Source: Candidatus Latescibacterota bacterium
Lineage (GTDB): Bacteria > Latescibacterota > UBA2968 > UBA8231
DNA: 16,784 nucleotides
Direction of reading: 5' to 3'
NCBI GenBank assembly: GCA_022827165.1
Contig: JAJDTN010000448.1
Span: 1 to 16,784, forward strand
Of this stretch, positions 1-7,543 are shown piece after piece. A program made the translations under genes and the position numbers. The notes beneath the pieces are model-generated. The model saw only the letters and a program-made list of their open reading frames with translations, made no database searches and was not told the DNA's origin. Numbering within the stretch: position 1 is the first letter of the stretch; each line of letters begins with the position of its first letter.

Positions 1-227
1 TCCGACCTCGCGAAGCCGCCCTCCTCGTCGTCGCCCACCTTGCCGACGAAGCGGGTCGAGACCCCGAGGCGCGACAGGCACGCTAGGGCGTTGGGCACGG
101 GGCCGCCGCAGGCGCGCGCGTGGCCCGAGGCCCGGCGGGGAGCGCCGACGGCGGGCAGCTCCGGCACCCGGAAGAGATGGTCCACGGTGATCATTCCGAG
201 ACCGGCGACGTCGACGCGGGAGGCCAC
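1..227 (-). CDS. PfkB-family carbohydrate kinase, N-terminal fragment
   Basis: Only the first 75 codons are present; the gene runs off the left edge. The product starts with a short strand reading DVAGLGMITVDHL, then has the PfkB glycine motif GGPVPNALACLSRLG (about residues 41-55) and FVGKVGDDEEGGF (about 60-72), both typical of ribokinase/PfkB sugar kinases. Such enzymes phosphorylate a sugar or nucleoside with ATP in the cytoplasm; the ATP-binding C-terminal half is not visible, so the substrate cannot be named. The GTG at 227 is chosen because it lies just upstream of the first core strand and only 4 bp after the stop of the glycosylase gene, which suggests co-transcription. An internal ATG at codon 12 would delete the first strand and is less likely. 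Confidence 0.85.
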   Translation of the reverse strand, partial: MASRVDVAGLGMITVDHLFRVPELPAVGAPRRASGHARACGGPVPNALACLSRLGVSTRFVGKVGDDEEGGFARS

Positions 228-231
228 GGAG

Positions 232-1143
232 TCAGTCCGCGCCGGCGGTCCCGAGCCGCGCCTCCAGCTCCTCGATCGTCCGCGGCCAGTCGTTCTTCAG
301 CATGCGCGACAACTGCCGGTCCGCCAGCACCCGGCCCCCGGTCTGGCACCGCGGGCAGTAGTTGGTCTCCTTCGAGGCGTAGGCGATCTCCTGCACGGCG
401 GTGCCGCAGGCGGGGCAGGGCTTGCCGTAGCGGCCGTGGACGGCCATCTCGGGGCGGAAGGCGGTGACCTTCTCGGGGAAGGCCTGCTCGACCTCGGCCC
501 GGAGGCGGGCGCACCAGTCCTCCAGGGTCGAGCGCGCGGCCTCGTAGAGGCGCTCCACCTCGTCGTCGGCGAGGCGGGAGGTCCACTTCACCGGCGACAG
601 CCCGGCGGCGTGGAGGATCTCGTCGGAGTAGGCGTTGCCGATGCCGGAGAACAGCCGCGGGTCGGTGAGGGCCCGCTTGAGGGTGTGGTTGCGGCGGCGC
701 AGGACGCTGGCGAACTCGTCGAGGTTCGCCTCCAGCACCTCCAGGCCGCCCGGGTCGTGGTCGGCCAGTCCGCCGGCGCCGCGGATGACGTGCAGGGAGG
801 CCCGCTTCTTCGAGCCAGCCTCGGTGAGCATCAGCGTTCCCGTGTCGAAGTGGAAGGCCGCCAGGTCGACCTTCCGCGTCGGCCGGGTGCCGGCCTTCTT
901 CCAGTGAAACCGGCCGGCGATCATCAGGTGGAAGACGAGGAACAGGTCGTCCTCCAGCTCCCAGACGATGCGCTTGCCGATGCGGCGGAAGGCGGCCACC
1001 CGCAGGCCCTCGGCGGCGTCGAGCCGGGGGTCGACGGTGCGCACCAGGAAGGGGCTGCGCAGCTGGATCGCCTCGATCACACGGCCGCGGACCCCGCGCT
1101 CCAGGGCGGTCAGGTAGGCGACGACATCGGGCAGCTCTGGCAT
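232..1143 (-). CDS. mutM: Fpg/Nei-family formamidopyrimidine-DNA glycosylase
   Basis: A 303-residue protein, slightly longer than the usual 270-290. It excises oxidised purines in base-excision repair through an N-terminal proline that forms a Schiff base. The start is set by MPELPDV, which leaves Pro at the mature N-terminus with Glu next to it; an upstream in-frame ATG at 1167 would bury this proline and is rejected. Visible landmarks: Lys57 in GKRIV, the H2TH motif [14 protein letters not shown] (164-177), and a C-terminal zinc finger with Cys243, Cys246, Cys263 and Cys266. The lesion-contacting Arg that precedes the third zinc Cys in E. coli Fpg (Arg258) appears to be Lys258 here. The wording of the core ([29 protein letters not shown]) resembles a divergent Fpg-like subfamily, so substrate range may differ from classical MutM. 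It is probably co-transcribed with the downstream PfkB gene. Confidence 0.9.
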   Translation of the reverse strand: MPELPDVVAYLTALERGVRGRVIEAIQLRSPFLVRTVDPRLDAAEGLRVAAFRRIGKRIVWELEDDLFLVFHLMIAGRFHWKKAGTRPTRKVDLAAFHFDTGTLMLTEAGSKKRASLHVIRGAGGLADHDPGGLEVLEANLDEFASVLRRRNHTLKRALTDPRLFSGIGNAYSDEILHAAGLSPVKWTSRLADDEVERLYEAARSTLEDWCARLRAEVEQAFPEKVTAFRPEMAVHGRYGKPCPACGTAVQEIAYASKETNYCPRCQTGGRVLADRQLSRMLKNDWPRTIEELEARLGTAGAD

Positions 1144-1266
1144 GGCGTTCGGGATCCCCGGGGGCAAATGTCTATACTGGAAACCCCCGGCGCCACGAGC
1201 GGCGCGGGGGGCGCCGCTCCAGCTCCGGAAGCGGCTCTATCGCAAGCCCGCGGCGGGACGGAGACG
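1144..1266. promoter_or_regulatory. Divergent spacer with TATA-like box between glycosylase and gluconokinase genes
   Basis: This 123-bp spacer separates two divergent start codons. It holds TCTATACT at 1171-1178, which can be read as a -10 hexamer in both directions: TATACT at 1173-1178 on the plus strand and TATAGA at 1171-1176 on the minus strand. No good -35 hexamer is found at 16-18 bp on either side, so direct sigma-70 use is uncertain. The plus-strand gene has a purine-rich ribosome-binding site (GGGACGGAG) just before its ATG. Confidence 0.4.
1197..1219. repeat. 9-bp perfect inverted repeat upstream of gluconokinase
   Basis: GAGCGGCGC at 1197-1205 pairs perfectly with GCGCCGCTC at 1211-1219 around a 5-nt G loop. 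It lies downstream of the TATA-like box and 47 bp before the gluconokinase ATG, so it would be in the leader RNA if that box is used. It could be an operator or an RNA hairpin, but G+C-rich stems also arise by chance in such DNA. Confidence 0.45.
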
Positions 1267-1770
1267 ATGGACGCGGTGGCCGTGGTGCTCATGGGCGTCA
1301 CCGGATGCGGCAAGACCACCGTGGGCCGCCTCCTCGAAGAGCGCCTCGGCTGGCCCTTCCTCGACGGCGACGACTTCCACCCCGAGGCCAACGTGGCCAG
1401 GATGGCCGCCGGCATCCCCCTGCGCGACGAGGACCGCTGGCCCTGGCTCCGCCGGTTGTCCGAGGAGATCGGCGGGCGCCTCGACGCCGGCCGCAGCTGC
1501 CTCCTCGGCTGCTCGGCCCTCAAGGAGAGCTACCGCGCCGTCCTGCGCGGCCCCAGCGGAGACCGGGTCCGCTTCGTCCACCTCTCCGCCCCCGAGGCGC
1601 TCATCGCCGGCCGCCTGCGCCGCCGCGTCCACCGCTACATGCCCGCCGGCCTCCTGCGCAGCCAGTTCGAGGCTCTCGAGGCGCCCCTCGACGCGGTCCT
1701 CGTGGACGTCTCCGGCACCCCGGAAGAGGCGGCCGAGGCCGTGCTGGCGGCCCTCGGGCTCGAGGCCTGA
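1267..1770 (+). CDS. gntK: Gluconokinase (GntK family)
   Basis: A 167-residue cytoplasmic enzyme of normal family length that phosphorylates gluconate to 6-phosphogluconate with ATP, feeding the pentose-phosphate or Entner-Doudoroff routes. The P-loop GVTGCGKTT is at residues 10-18. Family signatures follow: DGDDFHPEANVARM (33-46) with GIPLRDEDRWPWL, CSALKESYR (82-90), and the C-terminal LLRSQFEALEAP (129-140). The reading frame stays open far upstream to position 40, but that part is antisense to the glycosylase gene; the ATG at 1267 has a purine-rich site a few bases upstream and gives the standard length. The gene stands alone, divergent from the glycosylase and convergent with the antiporter operon. 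The nearby PfkB kinase may belong to the same sugar metabolism, but nothing in the sequence proves it. Confidence 0.93.
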   Translation: MDAVAVVLMGVTGCGKTTVGRLLEERLGWPFLDGDDFHPEANVARMAAGIPLRDEDRWPWLRRLSEEIGGRLDAGRSCLLGCSALKESYRAVLRGPSGDRVRFVHLSAPEALIAGRLRRRVHRYMPAGLLRSQFEALEAPLDAVLVDVSGTPEEAAEAVLAALGLEA

Positions 1771-1808
1771 CGCCGGGTCACGGATCCGCGGCCACCCGGG
1801 GAAGCAAC

Positions 1809-1830
1809 CCCCGCCGCGGTTCGGGCGGAG
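1809..1830. terminator. Possible GC-rich hairpin between convergent genes
   Basis: CCCCGCC (1809-1815) can pair with GGCGGAG (1824-1830, one wobble pair on the minus-strand RNA) around an 8-nt loop. It sits between the gluconokinase stop and the last antiporter gene's stop. There is no T-tract on either side, so it is at best a weak or non-canonical terminator. Confidence 0.25.
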
Positions 1831-1851
1831 GCGCGGGCCGGCCGTGTCCGG

Positions 1852-3567
1852 TCAGAACGTCCGGTAGACGTAGAGCAGGTACGCCGCCAGGACCCCGACG
1901 ACGACGAGGACGGAGGTGCTGGTGAGCCAGGTCCGTTCCGCCCAGGCGGCGGGTCCGTGATCGGGACGGAGGAAATCGATCGTCCACGCCGCCAGGCCCC
2001 GGCCCGCGCCCGAGAGCCCTTCGCGCAGCGGCGCGGTGAGATCCACCAGTCTGCGGATCCCCCGGGGCAGCAGCTTCCGCCCGAGCCAGTCGACCTCGAG
2101 GTTCACCGAGCGCAGCTCGGGCGGGTAGAGGTGGGTCAGCTTGAGGGCGGCGAAGGCGAGGGCCGAGAAGAACAGGAGCTGCAGCTGGTGCAGGACGTGG
2201 CTCGGCTCGAAGGGGTGGTACACGGTGCCGTCGGAGAACACCACCGGGTACGGCAGGAGGCCGTAGAGGACCCCCGGCCAGATGCCGTTGAAGAGGCAGA
2301 CGGCGGCCCCCAGGCCCATGGCGACCAGCATGTTCCGCGGCGCCTCGCGGCAGCGGATGCCGGCGTCGTGGGAGAAGAAGGCGAAGAAGGGGATCTTGAT
2401 GCCGGCGTGATGGAAGACCCCCGCCGAGGCGAAGAGCAGCATCAGCCACAGCACGACGTGCCCCTGGTGGGCGGCCTCGGCCATGACCATCGACTTGCTG
2501 ACGAAGCCGCTGAAGAGGGGGAAGGCCGAGATCGACGAGGCGCCGACGATGCAGAACCCCGCGGTCCACGGCATCGACTTGTAGAGGCCGCCCAGGTCGG
2601 AGCCGTTCATCCGGCCCGTGCGCAGCAGGACGGCCCCCATGGACATGAACAGCACGCCCTTGAAGAACACGTCGTTGAAGGCGTGGGCCCCGGCGCCGTT
2701 CACCCCCAGCCCCTCGCCGAGGCCGACGCCGACGACCATGAAGCCGATCTGGTTGATCATGCTGTAGCCGAGGACCCGGCGCAGGTCGTTCTCGATGACG
2801 GCGAAGAAGATCGGGAAGAGGGTCATCGCCGCCCCGATCCAGATCAGCACCTCGGCGCCGGCGAAGCCGCGGGCCAGGCAGTAGACGGCGGCCTTGGTGG
2901 TGAAGGCCGAGAGGAAGACGGTGCCCGTGGGCGTCGCCTCCGGGTAGGCGTCGACGAGCCACGTGTGCAGCAGGGGGAAGGCGCACTTGACGCCGATGGC
3001 CAGCAGCAGCAGCCACGCCGCCAGGCCGTCCAGCTCCATGGGGCCGAAGGCCAGCGAGCCGGTTTCGTGGTGGCGCAGGGCGGCGGCGGCCAGCAGCAGC
3101 AGCCCCGAGGTGACGTGGACGAGGAGGTAGCGCATCCCCGCCCCCAGGGCGCGCTCGGTCCCCCGGGCCCAGATCTGGAAGACCGCGGTGACCGCCAGCA
3201 GCTCCCAGAACAGGAACAGGGTGACCAGGTCGCCGGCGAAGACGGCGCCCACGGCGCTGCCGGCGTAGGCCAGGCCCGTCGTCGGCTGCAGCCAGTCCTT
3301 CAGGTGGAGGGCGTAGACGGCGCCCACGAGGGCCGCCAGGTGGAAGAGGTATCCGAAGATCAGGCTGAGCCGGTCGACGCGCAGCACGTGCAGCTCGAGG
3401 CCGGCCAGGCCCAGCCGCAGATCGTCCCCGGCCTCCAGCCCCAGGAGGTTGAGGAACCCCGCCAGGGGCAGGACCACCGTCGCCGCCCCCCGCCAGCGGC
3501 CCCGCAGCAGCGGCAGCAGCAGGGCGCCGGCCACCAGGATGAGGGCCGGGTGGAGGCTACCGCTCAT
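1852..3567 (-). CDS. Third MrpD/NuoL-like antiporter subunit, long form
   Basis: A 571-residue polytopic membrane protein of the proton-conducting antiporter family (MrpA/MrpD, NuoL/M/N). The charged residues expected in the ion path are present: Glu122 in FLFWELLAV (TM5 Glu), Lys194 in GVKCAFPLLHTWL (TM7 Lys), His201, Lys225, His295, Lys303 and Lys358 in GFVSKSM. It is about 80 residues longer than its two neighbours. The extra part (about 480-571) contains NLEVDWLGRKL, a charged and amphipathic stretch, and a final membrane helix at about 548-566, recalling the lateral helix plus terminal helix of NuoL/MrpA-type subunits. Its ATG lies 11 bp inside the end of the 88-residue gene, so translation is probably coupled. 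It is the last gene of the operon. It may do the job of the NuoL-like half of MrpA, which is otherwise missing. Confidence 0.85.
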   Translation of the reverse strand: MSGSLHPALILVAGALLLPLLRGRWRGAATVVLPLAGFLNLLGLEAGDDLRLGLAGLELHVLRVDRLSLIFGYLFHLAALVGAVYALHLKDWLQPTTGLAYAGSAVGAVFAGDLVTLFLFWELLAVTAVFQIWARGTERALGAGMRYLLVHVTSGLLLLAAAALRHHETGSLAFGPMELDGLAAWLLLLAIGVKCAFPLLHTWLVDAYPEATPTGTVFLSAFTTKAAVYCLARGFAGAEVLIWIGAAMTLFPIFFAVIENDLRRVLGYSMINQIGFMVVGVGLGEGLGVNGAGAHAFNDVFFKGVLFMSMGAVLLRTGRMNGSDLGGLYKSMPWTAGFCIVGASSISAFPLFSGFVSKSMVMAEAAHQGHVVLWLMLLFASAGVFHHAGIKIPFFAFFSHDAGIRCREAPRNMLVAMGLGAAVCLFNGIWPGVLYGLLPYPVVFSDGTVYHPFEPSHVLHQLQLLFFSALAFAALKLTHLYPPELRSVNLEVDWLGRKLLPRGIRRLVDLTAPLREGLSGAGRGLAAWTIDFLRPDHGPAAWAERTWLTSTSVLVVVGVLAAYLLYVYRTF

Positions 3568-3823
3568 AGTAGTCCTCGCCGCGCATGAGGAACTTGCGCA
3601 TCTGCCGGGCCGCCAGCACCAGCAGTACGCAGGCGACGAATCCGTAGACGGGGTAGAAGCCGTACCAGCCCTCGGAGTCGAGGAGGCCCTCCCGGAAGCT
3701 CAGGTGGCGGTGGATCACGAAGTCCGACGCCAGGAGGACGGCGCAGCAGGCGAAGAGCAGCCGGATGATGCGCTTCACGTTGCGCGCGTCGTCGAAGAGG
3801 TGGCGCTTGCCGGAGGATTCCAT
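3557..3823 (-). CDS. Small two-helix membrane protein of the Mrp-type operon
   Basis: An 88-residue protein with two predicted membrane helices (about residues 19-36 and 57-73), a conserved-looking HRH loop (38-40), the aromatic patch WYGFYPVYGF, and a basic/acidic C-terminus (RKFLMRGEDYY). It starts 3 bp after the stop of the upstream MrpD gene and overlaps the next MrpD-like gene by 11 bp, so it is very likely a genuine co-translated operon member and not a chance frame. From memory, similar small proteins occur in Mrp-like operons of other bacteria, but I know of no assigned function. Its position suggests an accessory or structural subunit of the antiporter complex, perhaps bridging the MrpD-type subunits. 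Confidence 0.8.
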   Translation of the reverse strand: MESSGKRHLFDDARNVKRIIRLLFACCAVLLASDFVIHRHLSFREGLLDSEGWYGFYPVYGFVACVLLVLAARQMRKFLMRGEDYYER

Positions 3824-3826
3824 CGG

Positions 3827-5296
3827 TCAGTCTCCCGCCAGACCCGGGGCCAGTGCCGCCAGGAACCGGTAGATCGGCCCGGCCTGGAAGAACAGGACCA
3901 CGCACCCCAGGGCCGTGAGCGCGAGGGGCAGGAGACACAACACCGGGGCCTCCCGGAGGCCCGTCCCGTCCTCGCCGGGGCGGGAGAAGAAGGCGCGCAC
4001 CGGGATCGGCACGAGGTAGGCGATGTTGAGCAGGGAGCTGACCATGAGCACCGCCACGAAGACCCGCTGCCCCGCCTCCAGGGCCCCGAGGAACAGGTAC
4101 CACTTGCTCCACAAGCCGCCCAGCGGCGGCAGGCCGATGACGCACAGGGCGCCCACCAGGAAGGCGGCCATGGTGAAGGGCATCCGCCGGCCGATGCCGC
4201 GCATGTCGCTGACCTCGGTCTTGTGGAGGGCCACGTCGATGGCGCCGGCGCAGAAGAACAGGGTGATCTTGCCGAAGGCGTGCATGACGATGTGCATCGC
4301 CCCGCCGACCACGGCCAGCGGCGTGGCCAGGGCCGCTCCGAGGACGATGTAGGAGAGCTGGCTCACCGTCGAGTAGGCGAGCCTCGCCTTGAGGTTGTCC
4401 TTCGTCATGGCCACCAGGGAGGCTGCCAGGACCGTGGCCCCGGCGGCGTACATGAGCCACACGCTGGCGCCGGTCTCGCCCAGGTAATCGAGGCCGAAGA
4501 CATAGACCAGCAGCTTGAGGATGGTGAACACCCCCGCCTTGACAACGGCCACCGCGTGCAGCAGGGCGCTCACCGGCGCCGGGGCCACCATCGCCGCCGG
4601 CAGCCAGCGGTGGAAGGGCATGAGCGCCGCCTTGCCGGTGCCGAAGGCGAACAGCCCCAGGAGCAGGTAGAGACCGGGGCCCTCCACCTTGCCGGCGAGG
4701 ATGCCGCCGGCCTCGAAGTCGAGGGTGCCCGCGGCGGCGTAGGTCCACGCCACGGCCAGCAGCAGGAAGGCCACCGACGTGGTCATGAGGATCCCCAGGT
4801 AGACTCGGCCCCCGGCGCGGGCCTCGTCGGTGCGCCGGTGGGTGACCAGGGGATAGGTGGAGAGGGTGAGGACCTCGTAGAAGATGAACAGGGTCAGCAG
4901 GTTGCGGGCGAAGGCCACGCCCAGGGCGGCGCTGATGGCGACGGCGAAGAAGAAGAAGAACCGGGTCTGGTGGCCCTCGTGGTGGCCGCGCATGTAGCCC
5001 ACGCCGTAGAGGGTGGTGACGATCCACAGGCCCGAGGCGACGAGCGCGAAGACCATGCCCAGGGGCTCGGCGTGGAAGGCGAGATCGAGGCCGGGCACCA
5101 CCTCGAGGAGGACCACCTCCGGAAGCTGGCCGGCGGCGACGGTGGGCACCAGGGTGAGGACGACGCCGAAGGTGGCGGCCCCCGCCGCCAGGCTCAGACC
5201 GTCCCGGAGGATCGGCCGCCCCCCGGCCAGGGCCACCAACCCCGCCGCCCCCGCCGGGAGCAGGACGGCCAGCAGGAGGGCGGTCTCGGCGGTCAC
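3827..5296 (-). CDS. mrpD: Cation/proton antiporter subunit MrpD-like (second copy)
   Basis: A 489-residue polytopic inner-membrane protein of the MrpD/NuoM type. Ion-path residues are in place: Glu141 in FIFYEVLTL, Lys222 in GTGKAALMPFHRWLP, His228, Lys253, His335 and His339, Lys343, and Lys398 in LWSKWYLFL. The GTG start at 5296 overlaps the upstream MrpD stop as GTGA; the frame stays open further upstream, but that part is antisense-like and would not match the family's N-terminus. A run of five Phe (113-117) is encoded by five TTC codons. As one of three such subunits in the operon, it probably forms one of several parallel proton or cation half-channels in a single complex. Confidence 0.9.
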   Translation of the reverse strand: MTAETALLLAVLLPAGAAGLVALAGGRPILRDGLSLAAGAATFGVVLTLVPTVAAGQLPEVVLLEVVPGLDLAFHAEPLGMVFALVASGLWIVTTLYGVGYMRGHHEGHQTRFFFFFAVAISAALGVAFARNLLTLFIFYEVLTLSTYPLVTHRRTDEARAGGRVYLGILMTTSVAFLLLAVAWTYAAAGTLDFEAGGILAGKVEGPGLYLLLGLFAFGTGKAALMPFHRWLPAAMVAPAPVSALLHAVAVVKAGVFTILKLLVYVFGLDYLGETGASVWLMYAAGATVLAASLVAMTKDNLKARLAYSTVSQLSYIVLGAALATPLAVVGGAMHIVMHAFGKITLFFCAGAIDVALHKTEVSDMRGIGRRMPFTMAAFLVGALCVIGLPPLGGLWSKWYLFLGALEAGQRVFVAVLMVSSLLNIAYLVPIPVRAFFSRPGEDGTGLREAPVLCLLPLALTALGCVVLFFQAGPIYRFLAALAPGLAGD

Positions 5297-6780
5297 GGCG
5301 CCAGACCTGCCATGAGCACCTCCGCCCCGCGCCGGGCGACGCCGGCGGTGAAGACGGCGGTGATCCCGAACCAGAGGGTGGCGCCCACCAGGACCCAGGT
5401 GGGGACCAGCATCGAGGCGGGCGCCTCCGAGACCTCGGCGGGGCGGCCCTCGGCGGGCTGCAAGTAGGCGGCCTCCACGACCCGCCAGACGTATCCGACG
5501 GCGATCAGCGAGCCGAGGAGGACGAGGACCGCCACCGGCCACCAGCCGCGCTCGACGGCGGCGAGCACCAGGTACCACTTGCTGACGAAGCCCGCCGTGA
5601 GCGGCACCCCGATCAGGCTCAGCCCGCCGAGGACGACGGCCGCCGTGGTCACCGGCATGCGCCGGCCCATGCCCCGCAGGTCATCCAGCTCGCAGGCGCC
5701 GAGGCGGGCCACCATGCAGCCCACGGCGAGGAACAGGGCGCCCTTGGTCACGGCGTGGTTGAAGAGGTGCACCAGGGTCGCCGTCAGCCCCGTGGCCGAG
5801 CCCAGCCCGACGCCGACGATCATGTAGCCGACCTGGGCGATGCTCGACCAGGCGAGGAGGCGCTTGAGGTTCTCCTGGGAGAGGGCCACCAGGGAGGCGA
5901 CGAAGACCCCCGCCAGCCCCAGCCCGACGAGCAGCGCGTCCATGCCGAGGGTCCCGAAGGCGAAGGCGGGGCCGAAGATCCCGTAGTAGAACCGCAGGAA
6001 GACGTAGACCGAGACCTTGGTCGCCGTCGCCGCGAGCAGGGCGGTCACCGCCGAGGGGGCGTAGGCGTAGGCGTTGGGCAGCCACAGGTGCAGGGGGAAG
6101 AGGGCCAGCTTGAGGCCGACCCCGACGGTGAGGAAGGCGAAGGCGGCCAGCACCGTGCGCGTGTGCATCACCGGCTGCAGGCGCTGGGCCAGATCGACCA
6201 TGTTGAGGGTGCCCGTCATCTTGTAGAGCAGGCCGATGCCGATGACGAAGAAGGTCGCCCCCACCGTCCCCATGATGAGGTACTGGAAGGAGGCGCTCAG
6301 GGCGCGCCGGTCCCGCCCGAGGGCGATGAGGGTATAGCTCGACAGGGAGGAGATCTCGAGGAAGACGAAGAGGTTGAAGACGTCCCCGGTGATCGCCATC
6401 CCCATCAGCCCCGTGAGGCAGAGCAGGCAGGCGCTGTAGAACAGGCCGCCCCGGATGCCGGGCAACTCGGCGGCTAGGCTGCGCGGCGTGTAGAGCAGGA
6501 CCACGGCGCCGATGAGAGCCACGAGGAGCAGCACGAAGGCGTTCACCGCGTCGACGCGGTACTCGATGCCCCAGGGCGGCTCCCAGCCGCCGAGAGCGTA
6601 GACGACGACGCCTTCGGCCAGGGTCCGGTGGAGCAGCAGGGCGGAGAGGCCGAAGGCGGTCCAGGCGGCGGCCAGGGCCAGGCCCCAGCTCCAGCGGCGG
6701 CGGCGCAGGAGGACGCAGACCGGCGATGCCGCGAGGGGCACGACGATCTGCAGGACCGGCAGGTGCTCGGAGAGGCTCAC
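5293..6780 (-). CDS. mrpD: Cation/proton antiporter subunit MrpD (first copy)
   Basis: A 495-residue polytopic membrane protein and the closest of the three to classical MrpD/MnhD. Key residues: Glu142 in FVFLEISSLSSY (TM5), Lys224 in GLKLALFPLHLWLPNAY (TM7), His231, Lys255, His338 and His342 in LVHLFNHAVTKGALF, Lys346, and Lys401 in GFVSKWYL. The length fits MrpD (about 490-500). It starts at a GTG that overlaps the MrpC stop as GTGA, and its own stop overlaps the next start in the same way. Placement directly after MrpC is the usual Mrp order. It is expected to carry out cation-coupled proton movement within the Mrp complex. Confidence 0.93.
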   Translation of the reverse strand: MSLSEHLPVLQIVVPLAASPVCVLLRRRRWSWGLALAAAWTAFGLSALLLHRTLAEGVVVYALGGWEPPWGIEYRVDAVNAFVLLLVALIGAVVLLYTPRSLAAELPGIRGGLFYSACLLCLTGLMGMAITGDVFNLFVFLEISSLSSYTLIALGRDRRALSASFQYLIMGTVGATFFVIGIGLLYKMTGTLNMVDLAQRLQPVMHTRTVLAAFAFLTVGVGLKLALFPLHLWLPNAYAYAPSAVTALLAATATKVSVYVFLRFYYGIFGPAFAFGTLGMDALLVGLGLAGVFVASLVALSQENLKRLLAWSSIAQVGYMIVGVGLGSATGLTATLVHLFNHAVTKGALFLAVGCMVARLGACELDDLRGMGRRMPVTTAAVVLGGLSLIGVPLTAGFVSKWYLVLAAVERGWWPVAVLVLLGSLIAVGYVWRVVEAAYLQPAEGRPAEVSEAPASMLVPTWVLVGATLWFGITAVFTAGVARRGAEVLMAGLAP

Positions 6781-7109
6781 CCGGCGTCGGCGGCGTGGAT
6801 CTCGTCCTCCTCCACGGTGCCGTAGGCTTCCTGGATGCGGACGATGAGGGCCAGGCCCAGGGCCGTCGTGGCGATACCGACGACGATGGCGGTGAGGATG
6901 AGGACATGGGGCAGGGGATTGGAGTAGGCGGCGCCCGCCTCCGTGAGGATCGGCGCCGTCCCTCCCTCCATCTTGCCCATGGTGATGTAGAGGATGAAGA
7001 CCGAGGTCTGGAAGAGGCCCAGGCCGACCATCTTCTTGATCAGGTTGCGGCTCGACATGACGATGTAGAAGCCGGTCATCATCAGGAAGACGACGACCCA
7101 GTAGTTCAT
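6777..7109 (-). CDS. mrpC: Cation/proton antiporter subunit MrpC (NuoK-like)
   Basis: A 110-residue protein with three membrane helices, homologous to NuoK, and close to the usual MrpC length of about 113. The first helix follows the start directly (MNYWVVVFLMMTGFYIV). A short polar turn SSRNLIKKMVGLGLFQTSV precedes helix two, and PLPHVLILTAIVVGIATTALGLAL forms helix three; the PLPHVLILTAIVV phrase is a strong MrpC/NuoK-type signature. The start shares one base with the MrpB stop (TGATG at 7107-7111). An in-frame GTG a few codons upstream is possible but adds nothing to the family match. The stop overlaps the MrpD start by 4 bp. Confidence 0.93.
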   Translation of the reverse strand: MNYWVVVFLMMTGFYIVMSSRNLIKKMVGLGLFQTSVFILYITMGKMEGGTAPILTEAGAAYSNPLPHVLILTAIVVGIATTALGLALIVRIQEAYGTVEEDEIHAADAG

Positions 7110-7543
7110 CAGCCCGACGTGCACGAATCCCCCTTGCGCCCGGCGAAGGCGAGGAAGACGGCGATCATCACCGCGGCCACGGTGATTCCCACCCCCAGCT
7201 CGACGAGCAGGATGCCGTGGTGCTGGCCCTCCACGGCATCGGCGGCGAGGAAGTCGTAGTCGAGGAAGTGGCCGCCCATCAGCATGCACGCCAGACCGGT
7301 CCCCGCGAAGAGCAGCACGCCGCCGGCGATCCCCGCCTCGAGCAGGCGGGCGGGGGCGATCCGCCGGGCCGCCTCGACGCCGAAGACGAGGGCGTAGAGG
7401 ACGAAGGCGGCGGCGAAGATCACCCCGGCCTGGAACCCGCCTCCCGGCCCGTAGTCGCCGTGGAACTGCACGTACAGGCCGAAGAGGAGGATGAAGGGGA
7501 TCAGCAGCTTGGCCGCGACCCGGAGGATGAGATGGTGGCTCAA
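7109..7543 (-). CDS. mrpB: Cation/proton antiporter subunit MrpB (MnhB domain)
   Basis: A 144-residue membrane protein with about four helices. The MnhB signature is clear: FGLYVQFHGDYGPGGGFQAG (21-40), followed by helices around 41-55, 68-88 and 116-133. It starts at TTG (7543), which overlaps the preceding stop as TTGA. In classical bacteria this domain is the separate MrpB subunit that follows the C-terminus of MrpA; here it follows a free-standing MbhD+MbhE-type protein, which is the same functional order. The end shares a base with the MrpC start. Confidence 0.93.
   Translation of the reverse strand: MSHHLILRVAAKLLIPFILLFGLYVQFHGDYGPGGGFQAGVIFAAAFVLYALVFGVEAARRIAPARLLEAGIAGGVLLFAGTGLACMLMGGHFLDYDFLAADAVEGQHHGILLVELGVGITVAAVMIAVFLAFAGRKGDSCTSG

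Noticed and set aside
40..1266. N-terminal extension of the gluconokinase frame
   Set aside because: The extra 409 codons are antisense to the glycosylase gene and low in complexity; the ATG at 1267 gives the normal family length with a ribosome-binding site.
4946..4960. Five GAA/TTC triplet repeats in the second mrpD gene
   Set aside because: A length change would be in whole codons and cannot switch the frame; a short Phe run inside a membrane helix is ordinary.
1957..5467. Long plus-strand open frames opposite the antiporter genes
   Set aside because: They mirror the membrane-protein genes, give Gln/Glu/His/Gly-rich products with no recognisable domain, and overlap several well-supported genes.
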